Origin: Symbiodinium sp. CCMP2592
Taxonomy: Eukaryota; Sar; Dinophyceae; Suessiales; Symbiodiniaceae
NCBI GenBank assembly: GCA_905221615.1
Contig: CAJNDT010004680.1
Location: 62,001 to 126,000, forward strand
Length of the DNA stretch: 64,000 bases
Reading direction: 5' to 3'
Shown: piece by piece, positions 36,480-48,747 of the stretch
Position numbering within the stretch: the first letter of the stretch is position 1
Layout of the letters: each line of letters begins with the position of its first letter
The notes under the pieces: model-generated
What the model was told of the DNA's origin: nothing
Database searches by the model: none
The model's input: only the letters and a program-made list of their open reading frames with translations
Position numbers and translations under genes: made by a program

Positions 36480-36800
36480 AAAACCCTAAACCCTAAAGCC
36501 TAAACCCATGAACTGTCAGCACAACGTATATGAATCCTAAACCTCAGACCCTAGGGTTTAGGCCCGACTCGCTTGGATCGAAGGCTCTTGTTGACCTCTC
36601 ACAAAACATTTCTGAAACACAACAATCTTGCAAAATCCCAGGGCAGAATTCATACTCCTATACACTTCGAACGGCACAAACCCACTGCAAACCCAACACC
36701 CTAAACCCTAAACTCTAAACCCTAAATGCTACACCCTAAAATCCTAAACCCTAAATCCTAAACCCTCAACTCTAAATCCTAAACCCGAAAAAACCCCACA
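36480..36800. repeat. Degenerate telomere-like stretch
   Basis: Scattered CCCTAAA, TCCTAAA and CTCTAAA words, densest at 36690-36790. Confidence 0.7.
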
Positions 36801-36863
36801 CCCTACCGAGCTCCTCCTGGAGCATCCTGCGAATCCTGGCCATCAGCCTGGGTCCCAGTCACT

Positions 36864-37005
36864 GCTTGGAGGGTCGGGGGACTTAGCAAGTAGTTATTTT
36901 AGAGACTTATAAGTACCGTAACCATAACCCCAATCAGGGTCCCGTTTCAGGCACTTATAAGTCTACTTATAACCTATACTTACTAAGTCCCCCGACCCTC
37001 CAAGT
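36864..37005. repeat. Foldback element F3 subtype
   Basis: Arms CTTGGAGGGTCGGGGGACTT / AAGTCCCCCGACCCTCCAAG are perfect complements over 20 bp. Confidence 0.9.
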
Positions 37006-37027
37006 GTGGAAGTGACACAGAGGCCCT

Positions 37028-37214
37028 GCTTGGAGGTTCATGGATAGTTCTAAGGGTCCCTTTGAAGGGTCCCTTTAAAGGGATCTATAGGGAATCTATA
37101 AGGGTACAGGGTTTAGTTTAGGGTCTACTTGGAGGTTCATGGGTAGTTACTAGACTTATGAACCATATCAGTGGACTTATAACCATGGAGAAACTGCCCA
37201 TGAACCTCCAAGTA
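37028..37214. repeat. Foldback element F3 with preceding half copy
   Basis: Complete copy 37126-37214; a left arm alone at 37028-37048. Confidence 0.8.
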
Positions 37215-37389
37215 ATGATTAGGTCTTGGGCTATAGAAAGCCATAATTGTGAGTAAGGAGCCCTCAGGACGAATATAGCAAACCTTATTCCGGCTCCTGT
37301 ATTGACCAGTGATTTGGGTTTACGGGTCTCGAGCAGATAGTGGGCACGGGTCTGCATGAGTCTGCTGAACGGTCTGCTCAGACAAAGCC

Positions 37390-37390
37390 A

Positions 37391-37422
<32 letters not shown>

Positions 37423-37432
37423 GCTCTTTCCT
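37390..37432. repeat. (TC)n microsatellite
   Basis: CTCTCT run ending in CGCTCTTTCC. Confidence 0.85.
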
Positions 37433-38025
37433 CTTTGCTCCTATCTCTCTATCTTCCCTTATTGAACAAAATACCCCCTAGAACATACCGGGTTGAGAAA
37501 CCACGGCGCTATTCGGTTCGTAGAGGCCTGGATAATCAGAGGAAGGTTGTGGGGTATAGTATGGCAGAAGTCATATTCCGACCTATCAGGGAATATTGGT
37601 ACTATGCATGCCGACACCCTTCCCCTCTATCTAAACTCCAATCCTCTTAAACCTAGGTTTTCTGAGCAGGAACTGCATTGCAGTAAGCCCGGAATCTCTT
37701 CAGCCACTACAACTCTAAACCCTACACCCCCTAAATTTAACCTAAACCCTAAACCACCGAAAGCCCCGAACCCAAACCCTAAACCCCCAACACCCAACCC
37801 TCTAAACCCCCAAAACCCAAACCAGCAAAACCCTAAACCCGTTACTGTACACCCCCAAAGCCCCCCCCCCCCCCCATAGGTGCCTGGGCCACACTGGGCT
37901 TCTCGCATCCTCGGGTCTCAGCTGACCCTTCTTTTGGAACTTGGCGAGCTTGCTCCTGACTCAGCTGGAAGGCGTATGTACACATGTATATGTGTGTATG
38001 TAGAGAGACAGATAGATAGATAGAC

Positions 38026-38126
38026 GGGTGGTTGTCAAAATTATGATCCCTTTTTTGGTCCCGAATATAGTACGGCACCTAATATTTAGGGTACCCAAAA
38101 AGGGACCATAAGGTTGACAGCCACCC
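38026..38126. repeat. Foldback element F5
   Basis: GGGTGGTTGTCAAAATTATG arm with GTACGGCACCTAATATTTAG core. Confidence 0.85.
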
Positions 38127-38152
38127 AGATAGAAAGATAGCTTTGATATGGA

Positions 38153-38153
38153 G

Positions 38154-38209
<56 letters not shown>

Positions 38210-38213
38210 AAGA
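38153..38213. repeat. (GA)n microsatellite
   Basis: About 25 GA dinucleotides. Confidence 0.9.
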
Positions 38214-39079
38214 TAAAACCGCTTGAGGGATGATTTTACAGAGCCTACACACATTTTGTTGACCTGCAACAAGGCGAGTGTATAGGAAGCAAGGGCTCTC
38301 CATTTCTGACATTGCCAAGATTTCCAGACCTCCAGGTTAACTTCAGGATCATGTCTCATGTTTGTGCCTCTTCATGGATACGATTAGGGAACTGGGGCGT
38401 AAGTTTAGGTGTACGTCTTTCCTGCCGGGTGATGAGGAGCAAACAAGGGTTGAAGAATGATGATACTGGTAATTTCGGGTGCCACCCTGCTCCACAACTT
38501 CTGCAAGTTTGACGCAAGTCCTGTAGCTGTTATGCGACGAGGTTTAAACTGAAAACCAAGGTGTAAGTGTAGAGAAACGACACGGACTGCAGCTGGCCAA
38601 AAGCCTAAATCGAGGCCGTAGCTATGAAACTCTGCAGATCCTCACCTGCTATTCACATCGGTGCTGACCGTGATAATCGAAATGCGTTGGTGGCCATTCG
38701 ATCATGACGGCTGCGCGATGATGATGGCGACACTAAGGGGGATGACTAGCTAATACAAATGAGCAGCTCGCATTTTTACAAACGAAAAAAAAAGATACCT
38801 TGGACTGCAGTGGTCTTGGCCTTCACATCTTCACACCACAACTGCAGAAACTCCCTACAGCAATCTTTCTAGTAAACATGATATAACCCGTGGAAGAAGT
38901 CACTGGAAGCTCAAAGAAACAGCTGACATATACCTTAACACGATCCTAACCCAATCCCCTTACCCAAATCCTAACACGGTTTTGCCTAAACCGCAAATCC
39001 TAAACCCGTGAATCCCAAACCCTAAACCCTATAAATCCGAAACCCCACAATCCTAAACCCACGGAATCCTCAGGCCCAG

Positions 39080-39156
39080 CGAAGAACGACCGAGGAGCAA
39101 GGCGGCTGACACGTGGAACTCGTTGAAGCCCCTCATGTCGACGGCTGGAGCCAGAA
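39080..39156 (-). CDS. Possible OPR-like coding fragment
   Basis: Encodes LLAPAVDMRGFNEFHVSAAL then LLGRSS. The F-N-x-x-x-x-S-x-A-L-x-L-G-R pattern resembles the end of an OPR B helix plus an A helix. Splice edges are not defined. Confidence 0.3.
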
Positions 39157-39409
39157 GGCCTGTGGGATATTGCTTAATACCTAGAATAGGGTTCCTTCAA
39201 AGCGTTCCGTTAAGCGATACTATAAGGGCACTATGTAGGGGCCTTAATCATTAGACTAGGGTTTTGGGCTCCTTTATAGTAGAGTTCAAATAAGCAGCCC
39301 TACTGACGGGTATTGGCCATTGTTTAGGCTTCTATAGTAGGGGTTTGGGGCTTAGGGGATTAAATTAGGGTTTTAAGGTTCAGGGTTCAGGATGTCATCG
39401 GGATGGGAT

Positions 39410-39515
39410 ATGGGTGGTTCTCAAAATTATGGTCCCTTCTTGGGTCCGTATTAGAATGCGGCACCTATTATTCAGGATATGCAAAAAGGGACCATAATTT
39501 TGACAACCACCCATA
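39410..39515. repeat. Foldback element F5
   Basis: Arms ATGGGTGGTTCTCAAAATTA / TAATTTTGACAACCACCCAT. Confidence 0.85.
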
Positions 39516-39916
39516 TGAGCGTAGGGCTTAGGGGTTGGGGCTAGGGGATGGAGGCTTTATGGTTTTAGGGGTTCCTGGCCCAGGAGGTGTATGGGATATG
39601 AGTTTCGGGTAGTTTCAGGTTGTAGGGCAGGGGTGGGTTTAGGGGCCAGGGATTCAAGGTGCGGGGGTCTGGGGTTTAGGAGTAAAGGGCTTTTTGTAAG
39701 CCTTCACTGATCAGCATCGGCCAGGCATGTCAGCAGCAAACCGGTTTGGGGTTCGAGATTTAGGTTCTTCATGGATCAGTCATGATCAGTGGGCTATAAA
39801 GCTCTCACTGTAAAAGGGGACAGTGCGCCGAACCTCCGCGGAAAGCACTTACAAGGGCAAAGAGCCCGAAACCCCCAACCCTAAGCGCTTCAACGCTAAA
39901 CCGCTAAACATCCCGG

Positions 39917-39993
39917 TACTCTCCATTGTAGTTATATATCTAGGATCCCATAAAATAAACCCAACAAGAAACTACAATGGATACTATAGGTCA
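39917..39993. repeat. Foldback element F6, short
   Basis: TCCATTGTAGTT / AACTACAATGGA arms. Confidence 0.7.
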
Positions 39994-40577
39994 CTGAAAT
40001 TAAAAGTCAGTTGCAAAAGCAAACTCGTCGAGGGCAACAGACAACGAGACGGCCATCTCTGTAACCACAGGGTATCATGAAGTAAGCAACTGCGTAAGGG
40101 CATGAAGTACTGAAGTACTTTTTGCCCTCTCGCATGGCCAAAGGCTTATGCCCAGACGCGAGGTTATGTACTTGGGCATCAAATTTTGGGTTAAGGGCTA
40201 GGGGTTTAGGGTCCAGGTTTCTAGGTAGCCCCTCTTCAACAAGGGTACCCTTTTCCTAGTATTATCAGGGGACCCTGAAGTGAACAACGGGCAAAAGGCT
40301 ACTACGCAGGAACCTCGGGGCTCTCTCCGTTGGGTTCCAAGCGGCTGAGGAGAGCCGCGGCTGACTTGGTGTCCGAGATGTCAGAAGTCAAGTGACGAGG
40401 GTTGAGGGCGCCAGCTGGCAGAGTCTCAGCAGCAGGTTTTCAGGTTTAGGGTTCCGAGATTTTAGGGATAGGTGCTAGGGGCGCTTAGGGTTTTGGGACT
40501 TTTTGAGTTGAGGGTGATCTGTAAGGCACATGGCTTGTTTCTAGCAGCTTCAGGGTTTTGTGAAATCTTGGGCTGAA

Positions 40578-40685
40578 CCCAGAGACTCCAATATCCCTTT
40601 ATTACGGAATATACCTTAAATTATAGTAGGATCCCTAACATGATTTAAGGTATATTCCTGAATTAAGGGATATTGGAGTCTCTGC
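40578..40685. repeat. Foldback element F2, complete
   Basis: Arms CCCAGAGACTCCAATATCCC / GGGATATTGGAGTCTCTG around TAGTAGGATCCCTAACATGA. Confidence 0.85.
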
Positions 40686-41215
40686 GAATGTCGAAGCCAC
40701 AGCGCACAGCTCGTAAACGACCCCACGAGCTCGGTCTTGAGACGAACACCATGAGGACGAAACCCTAGACGTCCTAGGCCCCAAACCGCTAAACCCGAAA
40801 CCCACTTAAAAGCTGTGAAACCAAGAACCCGAGTCGTTGAGAAATTGATTTGATCTGGGGGAGTGCGTCTCCGGATTTGAGACACAGCGCTGGATGTGAA
40901 ATACAGGAGCGGCCTTAATAATAAGAACGGGTTCCAGAAAGGGGTTGCCTTCAAAAGGTTATGTAAGCGTTGCTATGAGGGGGATGTCATTTTTACTTCT
41001 CAGACCTCTACAGTAAAAGCTGAGATGCACTCCTGTTTTGGTACGGCCAGTATGGGTCTACTTCAGCGTCCACACTAGGGTCCCTATTCTGAAGCAGCTT
41101 GTGTCCCGGAAAAAGGAGAACACGGACCTCAGCCCAGGCAGTCCAGCTTAAACACCCCATGCCGCGCACTCTACCCACCCAAGTCTCTCCGCAATAACAG
41201 TCTATTGTAGAAGGG

Positions 41216-41301
41216 GCCCCCACCCTGTAATAGTGGTATAATAGGAGTATAATAGGGCCCTAATATAATCCTTATAGTCACTATTACAGGGTGGGGGGGG
41301 C
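41216..41301. repeat. Foldback element F12, copy 2
   Basis: Arms CCCCCACCCTGTAATAGTG / CACTATTACAGGGTGGGGG. Confidence 0.85.
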
Positions 41302-41873
41302 AGCTTCTAAAGTCTATTATAAAATACTCACGGCAAGATATCTTGAATCGGCCTGCAGCTCTGCAGATCTATGACTCTGCAAAGACTCATTCTTCGAACT
41401 CAAGGAACTCGATCCCCTGATTCCTGTAGCTATGCACTTATAACGGCTGAGCATCCTGGCAAAACAAGTTGACTTTTTTGACATGAAGGTGGGATTTTCA
41501 GCATCCCAAAAGGCTAAAGGATACGTACGCAGCCACTGAGGAAAAGGACTCATGAGCCTGAGCCCCTTGAAGAAAGACTGTTACTGAGTTGTCCTTTATG
41601 CCCTTTGAAGATAATTTACTAGTATGGTTCTCTACACAATAGTAGGGGACATGCAAAAAGATCCTCTGAACCCTAAACCCCTAAACCCTAAACCCAGGTT
41701 AAAATCGAGGCACCGCTGTTGACGCGCCCGGGCCTCCCCTTCTTCCGGACTGCCGAAGGCCTGGGCCGCTGCGCCTCGAACAAACGGCTGGCTGATGGAC
41801 AAAATACTTTTCAAGTGTTCAGGTTTAAGACTTCAGGGTTGAATATTGAGATACCTCAAACTACGGTTGATGA

Positions 41874-41963
41874 TATAAATCCTGCATGACCCATAAAAGG
41901 GAATATATGGGAATTATGGTATATTCCTTATTATGGGTAATGCAGGATTTATATCATCAACCG
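41874..41963. repeat. Foldback element F9, copy 2
   Basis: Same perfect arms, loop shortened and partly inverted relative to copy 1. Confidence 0.9.
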
Positions 41964-42486
41964 TATGGGTCATATAGCATCTTCCTCTTTAACGGCAATG
42001 CAGGCTTGGTACACTCAACCGTACATGTTGTCCCTGGTAATTTCTGATCTGCTTTATACTTTGTCCTGAACAACCTCGCACGTTCTGACAGCGTGCTTTA
42101 CAGTGTGGTAGTGCAGCATAAACTCTTCCGTCTCTTTCGTTTGTTTCTCTCTCCGCGTGTGCTGGAGCTTTCGAGGCCGAAGCTCTACAACAGGCAGTGG
42201 ATGAACATCACTCCTAAGCGCTTTGGTGCGCTAGTCATTCAAAATCACCACCAATAAGCTCCAACAGCCGGTAGCAAGGCAGCATTCAATCTCATCAAGC
42301 ACATACTCACCTCAAAAAATCAGGTCGGGAATTCGGGGTTTAGGGTTTAGGTGTGTATGTTTTAGTTTTAGTTTTATTTTTAGCCCTCTATTCCTCTGCC
42401 CGGTTTAGGAGTTTAGGGCTTAGGGTTTTACATGTTCTGGCGGCATGATAAGTACATTAAAAGGTTTTCAAGGCGCAGACTGCACT

Positions 42487-42583
42487 CCCAGAGAGCCCAA
42501 TACCCCTTAATTAAGGAAGGATTGTTTCCTTAAAACATTAGGGGCTTCATACTCCTTAATTGAGGGGCAGAGGGCTCGCTCGG
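42487..42583. repeat. Foldback element F1
   Basis: Intact left arm, degraded right arm. Confidence 0.75.
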
Positions 42584-42647
42584 CTCTAAGCTGGCAAAAC
42601 GGTACCCTGGAGCCCACGAGGACGAGCATCCATCCCAATACTGAGCA

Positions 42648-42740
42648 GTAATATAGGGGCCTTCATGATTAGAATTGGGTTTTGCGGGGTATATTATAAA
42701 TATAAATATAACAAGGAACCCCAAGAATAGTACAGGCCCC
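42648..42740. repeat. Foldback element F13
   Basis: TAATATAGGGGCCTTCATGA through AAGGAACCCCAAGAATAGTA. Confidence 0.7.
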
Positions 42741-43012
42741 TGGAGCAGCTATTCAGCTTTGTGGTCCATTTATAATGTAGGGGCATGAACCAGTAGAATA
42801 CGGGCTTGGTGTCCATTGCAGCTCTTGCTTAAGAACGAGCGCCAAGGTCTAGTATTACTGAATATTCAACTTTTCTTCATCAGCAGCACGGCCTCCCCTT
42901 CGCCGTGGGTGGGCGAGCCCTGACAGATCTGCAGCCAACCGCCGCCTGCGCTGCCGTGCAGTCGCAATGACTTCTCTGTCCTCAGCTATGGCATCAGGCT
43001 GGTTCAGGCCTA

Positions 43013-43116
43013 CTATTTGCTTAAGAAACCCCCAAAAAATAAAAAATAATAATCCCTATATTACCACCATAAGGAATATATTTTTTATTTTTTGGGGGTT
43101 CTTAAGCAACTAGTAG
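43013..43116. repeat. Foldback element F17
   Basis: Arms TTGCTTAAGAAACCCCCAAA / TTTTGGGGGTTCTTAAGCAA continuing into AAATAAAAAATA. Confidence 0.85.
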
Positions 43117-43647
43117 AGGCTTTCATGGCCCTAAGCCCCAACCCCGAAACTCACCAAACTTCTGACTGGCATTTATCGACCGCAGCGCAGAACAAAGTAC
43201 ATTCTGCTTGCTTCTCCTATGCAGATAGAATATGTCACTATGGTACCTTGCTCGGGGATCCTTCTCAACATGACCCTATGAATGAGGGTTCTATATTGGC
43301 CTCCTACATTCGGAGACTGCCATATGCAATCTTGGCCAAAGCCACGTATTTTGCTTTTGTGTAACTAAGTAAGTCCGAATGCTTGCAGCCTGAACGTCAC
43401 TGGGAGCATGCAGGAGCTAATTACTCCTTACACTTGCGAGATCTGGGAGTGTCATTTCTTGAACACCTCTTCAAGATTCACACCCCTCCCTGCACAAAAA
43501 GGCCGAAGCACCCAGGGAGGTTGCGCCAACCTTAGCCGGCGGCATGGCTATAGCAAAGCCGTAGACCCTATAAACCCCAAACCCTAAACCGCAAAAGGTC
43601 AGATATCAACGATGCGCTTGGTCCCTGACACCAGCCCTGAGACTCCT

Positions 43648-43760
43648 GAGCCTCCTGATCACGGAATAGACCTCAACTTATGGGGGGGGTGGGGGTGGGG
43701 GGGAAGGGGATTCAGATTACGATTTAAGGTATCTTCCTTAATTTAACGGGGCTGATTATT
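43648..43760. repeat. Foldback F2 remnant with G-rich insert
   Basis: F2 core (ATTTAAGGTAT) around a run of G with few other bases (about 43683-43712). Confidence 0.45.
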
Positions 43761-44785
43761 TCGGCCTGTGGCCCCTTCAGACTCCAGGAAACTATGCCCC
43801 GCCCAGTGATGAACACCCGGAACCATGAGTTTGGAGTGTGTGTGTGTGTGTATGTATGTGGAAGTGAGATTCCGAGATCCCAAAATCGAACGAGAACACC
43901 TTGTAGAACTCCCATGGGACCCTCTCAGGAACACTATCCCAAGCCCTGCAAAATCTACAGCAGTCCCTCGATAGAAACCCTTGCAACCACCCCCAATCCA
44001 AAGCACCCTAAAATCTGTAATCGGAAACTTTGTACAACTCCCATTGCACCCTCTGAAGAACCCCATAAAGAAACCTTTCAACCACCCCCAAAACTACGCG
44101 CCCAGGAGCGACAGCTCTGAGGATGAGTTCGGCTTCGCCGTACAGGAGCAAAGCCGCGGCCGCAAAGCAAGCAAAAAAACATCGCCGAGACCTCGGGTTT
44201 TGTGGTTTAAAGTTTACCTTAAACTACCAAAACCTACTATTTTGTAGGGCACTTATACATTCCATATTAGGGCTTAATAAGAGCATACAGTAAAGTAGGT
44301 AGTTTGTGGTAGGGATTAGGGTTTAGGGTGTGGTGGGCAGGTAAGCATTTAGGGATTTTACGGTGTGGGGTTCAGAGTGCGCAAGACTTCTATACATTGT
44401 GGCGGGTTTGCGCTGGTGTTCCAGGGCTTCTATTGAGGATTACGGGCACGGCTTTCTTTGTCGGGTTCAGGGTGTAGGGTTTTAGGCTTTGGGGGGTTGT
44501 ATATGTTTGCTTTATACGGTTTAGGGTGTCAGGGTTTAGGATCAGGGATTGGTGGTTGGTCAACAGTTCAGAGTCCAGGGTTGGGTTTAGGTTTGGAAGC
44601 CTGAACCATGACCCACCCTACCCTACACCCGAAAGAAACACCCAAACCCCAATCCTACTATAGGGGCCTTAATAAGCACCTATACTCCTTGTTATCATTA
44701 GAGAAAAGGGCCCCATCTCATCTTAACCACCCAAAACTCAAAGCCTCCAAAAGCCGAAAACGATCGAAAAGCCCACGAAGACGGG

Positions 44786-44890
44786 TAATATGGGGGCATT
44801 AACAATTAGAATAGGGTTTTGGGGCCACTTATATTCTACTTATAATAAGGAACCCACCGAAACAGTATTGGTAATGATTTAGGCCCCTAA
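44786..44890. repeat. Foldback element F13
   Basis: AATTAGAATAGGGTTTTGGG left, AATGATTTAGGCCCCTA right. Confidence 0.75.
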
Positions 44891-45340
44891 AGTAAGAGCT
44901 CGCACAATGTATGAACCGGCTGCTGAGTTTGGATCTGAGTTGTGAGATTTTCTGGGGCGTGGATGTAATTAAGGTGTTTGGGATTAGGTTGTACGTCCTT
45001 TCTAGGTTTTCGGTAAGAATGAAAATAGGCATATCTACTTACACAGTGCCCAGCACCGCTCCACCCGAACTAAATGGGTTTAGGGCTTGGGTTCAGAGTT
45101 CAGCACAAGGTACCTTACACCAAAACCAATACACCCACGAGAATCTTCAAAACATGCTCAAATCCCGGTTCAAGCATCGAAACCCAAACCCCACTCCCCG
45201 AAACCTTAGACACCCAAAGCCCTAAGGCCCATTTCCCATTTACCCATACCCGCTAGTATAGGGGTCAGAGTAATCTACCCCACAACCAAGTCTAATCATA
45301 GCAAACCCAAAGTAGTTTCCGACGGCTCCCGAAACTTTGA

Positions 45341-45418
45341 GTCCATGCAGCAGCCGAATCTGCACAGGCTGTCGAAGCCGCATGGGCACCGCGGCAAGCA
45401 CGGGCAAGCACAATTTCG
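45341..45418 (-). CDS. Possible PPR-like (or OPR-B-like) coding fragment
   Basis: Two frames look protein-like. One gives HAASTACADSAAAWTQSFG, close to dinoflagellate PPR helices. The other gives VLAAVPMRLRQPVQIRLL, close to OPR module B. Neighbouring PPR-like exons favour the first. Splice edges are not defined. Confidence 0.3.
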
Positions 45419-45915
45419 CTCTTGGTTCAGGTTTTATTTTGTGGAAGCTTATACCCCCTCGACCCTTGCTTAGGGTTTTGGAGTTTAGGGTTGAGGCTTG
45501 GGGCGGAAAGCTCGCCTTGCCGTCTGGTGAGGAGTTTGGGTGTCTGCGAGCAGGGGACATTCTGGGTAGATGCTGTTAATTGACTTCCACATAATGCTGA
45601 CAAAAACACCTCTAGGTCCTAAACCCTAAACCCCTAAACCCTGAATGTTAAACCCTGAGCCCTATGAAGGACCCCCCCTATTGAGCCGAGCCAAGGTCAG
45701 CAGCTGTGTTTGCAGGCGGCTTGTGGATTTTGGACCCTAAACCCTAAACCGTAATTATGCACCACGACCTTGTCTAGGGTTGGGTGCTTTGCAAAGCACG
45801 ATAAAGCGCGGCAACGAAGGCGGGAGGAGAAAGCTCCAAGCAGAACCCCTCAAGCCCATTACTTTGCACCCTGGACTTAAGAGCAAAGATTTCGTGCACC
45901 CGGGCAGACTTCCCT

Positions 45916-46330
45916 GCTTGGAGGTTCATGGGTAGTTATTTGTGGGTTGTAAGTCCCCGAGTCTGGGTTGTAAGTATAGTTACCTACTGATAACCCTGCT
46001 TATAACTACCCATGAACCCCCAAGTAAGGCCCTAACCCCTCTACCCTTGTAGAATCCCTTTAGAGCCCTTTAAAGGGACCCTTTAAAGGAACCCTCATAA
46101 CTTCCCCTGAAAACCTCCAAGTAAGGGCCTGAAGACCTCTACCCTTGTCGAATCCCTTTCGAGCCCTTTAAAGGGAAACTTACAAGAAACGCTCATAACA
46201 CCCGTATAGTTGCCCTACTTATAACCCTGCTTATAACGACCCTAAACCCTAAACCCTATAGCCTATAGCCCTATAGGTCCTCTCAGGGAAGCCTACTTAT
46301 AACTACCCCTCAAAACCTCCAGGTAAGGCC
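45916..46330. repeat. Foldback element F3 followed by decayed copies
   Basis: A complete hairpin at 45916-46025, then degenerate CTCCAAGTAAGG units at 46020-46330 mixed with CCCTTTAAAGGG steps. Confidence 0.75.
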
Positions 46331-46344
46331 CTACAGACCCAGAT

Positions 46345-46384
46345 CCTCGCAGGCCCAGCTCCGCCTCGGTAGCTCCGCCAGGAG
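46345..46384 (-). CDS. PPR-like exon
   Basis: Encodes LLAELPRRSWA after acceptor TTGCAG; this matches the L-L-x-E-M-x-x-R second-helix end of PPR repeats common in dinoflagellates. A 120-bp telomere-like array lies about 30 bp before the acceptor. The 3' edge is uncertain. Confidence 0.4.
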
Positions 46385-46412
46385 CTGCAAGGCCCAGGGC
46401 CAGGCCTCTTAA

Positions 46413-46535
46413 GGTTTAGGGTTTAGGGTTTAGGGTTTGGGGTTTGGGGTTTAGGGTTTAGGGTTTAGGGTTTAGGGTTTAGGGTTTGGGGTTTGGGGCT
46501 TAGGGCTTGGGGTTTAGGGTTTGGGGTTTAGGGTT
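46413..46535. repeat. Telomere-like array
   Basis: TTTAGGG and TTTGGGG heptamers over about 120 bp. Confidence 0.85.
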
Positions 46536-46561
46536 GGCAGCAGGGCTTTGGCATTTTGTGT

Positions 46562-46673
46562 TAGCAAGAAAGGGGCCTTAATTAATTAGAATAGGGTTTT
46601 GGGGTATATTATACTATACTGACAATAAGGAACCCCAAAAACAGTACAGGTAATTATTAAGGCACCTATGGTA
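46562..46673. repeat. Foldback element F13
   Basis: AGGGGCCTTAATTAATTAGA left, ATTATTAAGGCACCT right, with GGTATATTATACTATACTGA centre. Confidence 0.8.
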
Positions 46674-46994
46674 AGGCTTTTGTGGGGCTGCTCATGTTCT
46701 GACATATATGTTTTCAAGCATGCTTTAATGGTGAAGGCCCAAATCGCATGCGGGTAGAGCGGCACCCTGGGTTCCTCCGGAAGAAAAGGAGCCTAAGCCC
46801 CAATAACAAGCCCGGAAGCTGTTGTCGGGTGGAGGTTTGGACATTTTCAAGAGAGGCCTTTCTAATATTGGTTAATGTGAGTCTTGTGGGGGGTTAAGCA
46901 AAAACCCCAATGACCCCGAAACCCAATACCGTGAGATCCTATAAAGCCGCAACCCCTATGCACCCTAGGCCCCTTAAGACAGTCGTGGCCTGAC

Positions 46995-47032
46995 CCTTGG
47001 CGCAGGTGTTGATGGCAGCCGAGTAGATGATC
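46995..47032 (-). CDS. PPR-like exon
   Basis: Encodes IIYSAAINTCAKG, matching the Y-N-A-A-I-S-A-C-x-K-G first-helix signature of dinoflagellate PPR proteins. Acceptor CTAAG, donor GTCAGG. Confidence 0.45.
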
Positions 47033-47066
47033 CTTAGAAGCCACGTGCCATCCAGGGCAGTGCAAG

Positions 47067-47180
47067 ATGGGAGTTTCCGAAAATTACGGGTAATTACCTT
47101 ATTTTGGGGTCTCTATATAATAAGGATCCTACTATTTAGGGTACTATATTCGGGTCTCCTTTGTTCGGAAAGTCCCATAT
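47067..47180. repeat. Foldback element F4
   Basis: Arms ATGGGAGTTTCCGAAAATTA / TTGTTCGGAAAGTCCCAT. Confidence 0.85.
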
Positions 47181-47460
47181 GAATGCTGTGCGCTGGACCT
47201 TGCGGCTCCATGTTGCTAACTGAAGGCGGCGTCAGGGCTTAAGGTTAGGGCTATGGGCTTGGGGTTCAGAAACGTAAGTAAAAAATAATGGCCCAACACA
47301 ATAAAAAGGCGATTCTTCTGCAAACTTTTGGGGAGGTAGGGCGCAGACGGCGACAGACCAAGCGGCGTATTCGCTTGAAGTGCATGCTGGGGAAGCTCCT
47401 GCCGGAACTGCGCAATCTGAAACTTATACCCGAGAGCCTGAAGCCGGACCATGTCAGGGT

Positions 47461-47525
47461 TTAATAGGGTTTAGGGTTTTAGGGTTTAGGGTTTAGGGCT
47501 CTTAGGAGGGTTTAGGGTTTAGGGC
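47461..47525. repeat. Telomere-like tract
   Basis: Several TTTAGGG units, broken once by CTCTTAGGAGGG. Confidence 0.8.
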
Positions 47526-47587
47526 ATCTCAAACCCTACTGGGCCCCAGAACGCGCCCTGATTAAACCTACAACCCTAAGGCAAGGC

Positions 47588-47658
47588 TCCTGCAGAAGTG
47601 CGATGGCTGGCTGCCAGGACGCCGAGCGCGTGAGCTGCTTGAGAGCCAAGGTTACTTC
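47588..47658 (-). CDS. PPR-like exon
   Basis: Encodes EVTLALKQLTRSASW then QPAIALLQ, the PPR pattern A-L-x-x-L-x-R-x-x-x-W-x-x-A-L-x-L-L. Acceptor TGCAG, GC donor (GCCTTG). With the exons at 47.0 and 46.4 kb it makes a PPR series in proper order. PPR proteins bind organellar RNA. Confidence 0.5.
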
Positions 47659-48747
47659 CTGCAGTGCGGCTGTAGGGGTTAGGGTTCAGGGCTTTAGGGT
47701 TCAGAGTTTAGGGCGCTTCAAGGGAGTAGGTCTACCTTAACCACAATCTACTTGCTGATAATAAGACTCTACAAAAACTCTGCCTGGGAATTGCTGCTAG
47801 GCAAAATTCTACCATCAAAAGTCAACTATGATAGTTTAGGGTAGGGATGAAGGCCCAGAGTCGAGTTCTTAGGCTTAATTTAATATAGTTGCCATCAGTC
47901 AAGGGTCCATGTACCTGTCTAGTACATGGGCCGTATACAGCTTCGCACGTGGGAACGTGGGAGCATTCGGCTCCCGAAACTCTAACTCATGAGGCTTTTC
48001 AGCGATGTTGGGCCTTGCGGTATTCGGGCTTAGGCTTAGGGCCTAGCCATGTGGCCTGACTCTGTTCTAAATCGTAAACCGCATCCCTACAAGGAAGGCG
48101 CCAATCGAAGGCCCCTCCCGAGAAATCTCAGCGATTAGTAAAGCCAACGACTGGCACCAGCCACGCCAGGGATCGTGCAATATCTTGATAAAAATTTGAT
48201 TTGCTGTCAGGTTTCAGAGTTTCTATCAGATTTGGGAAACTTCGGGATTTGGGAATTTGGGGTATACTACTTGTCAGGCCATCTAAACCCTGAAAGTTGC
48301 AGGTTGAACCATGTCCTTCTCATGCCGAGGAAACTGGCCACCCAGGGGCTGAGCCATACGAAGTACAGCCGGAACCGAGATTCTTGCGCAGCTTCTCAGA
48401 CGAAGGCAAGTTTGTAAGCATCTATGTTATGTGTGTCTGTGCTCGGCCTCAGGATCAAAATCATTCAGCATGCTTACTTGAAGGCACTCTACACTAGTCA
48501 GCTTGAGCCGGGATATGCCTGCAGCAGCACTCGCAAGCACAAGCACATTTGCGCCTCATGCGCATGATGCTACACAGGATGCAAGCGCGAAAAGCCACAC
48601 CAGCTAGTCGACCCTGCTTACGACAAGAAACATATTGTCATGTACCCTACTGAACTGAACCTACCTTCTAGGACCTTCTAAGGTTCCTCATTATAGTTTC
48701 CTTGTATAGTTCCTTACAAATTATAGGGTACTAGGAGTTATGGTGAT

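Larger units (their letters stand above)
36200..45340. other. Gap: repeats and scattered possible exon fragments
   Basis: No gene I can define apart from a weak OPR-like fragment at 39080-39156. Contains foldbacks F3, F5, F6, F2, F12, F9, F1, F13 and F17, telomere-like tracts and two GA/TC microsatellites. Possible coding scraps on the minus strand at 38270-38330 (RALASYTLALLQ before a GT) and 40690-40740 are too weak to call. The plus strand at 36202-36444 is open for 80 codons with a hydrophobic stretch, without support. Confidence 0.5.
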
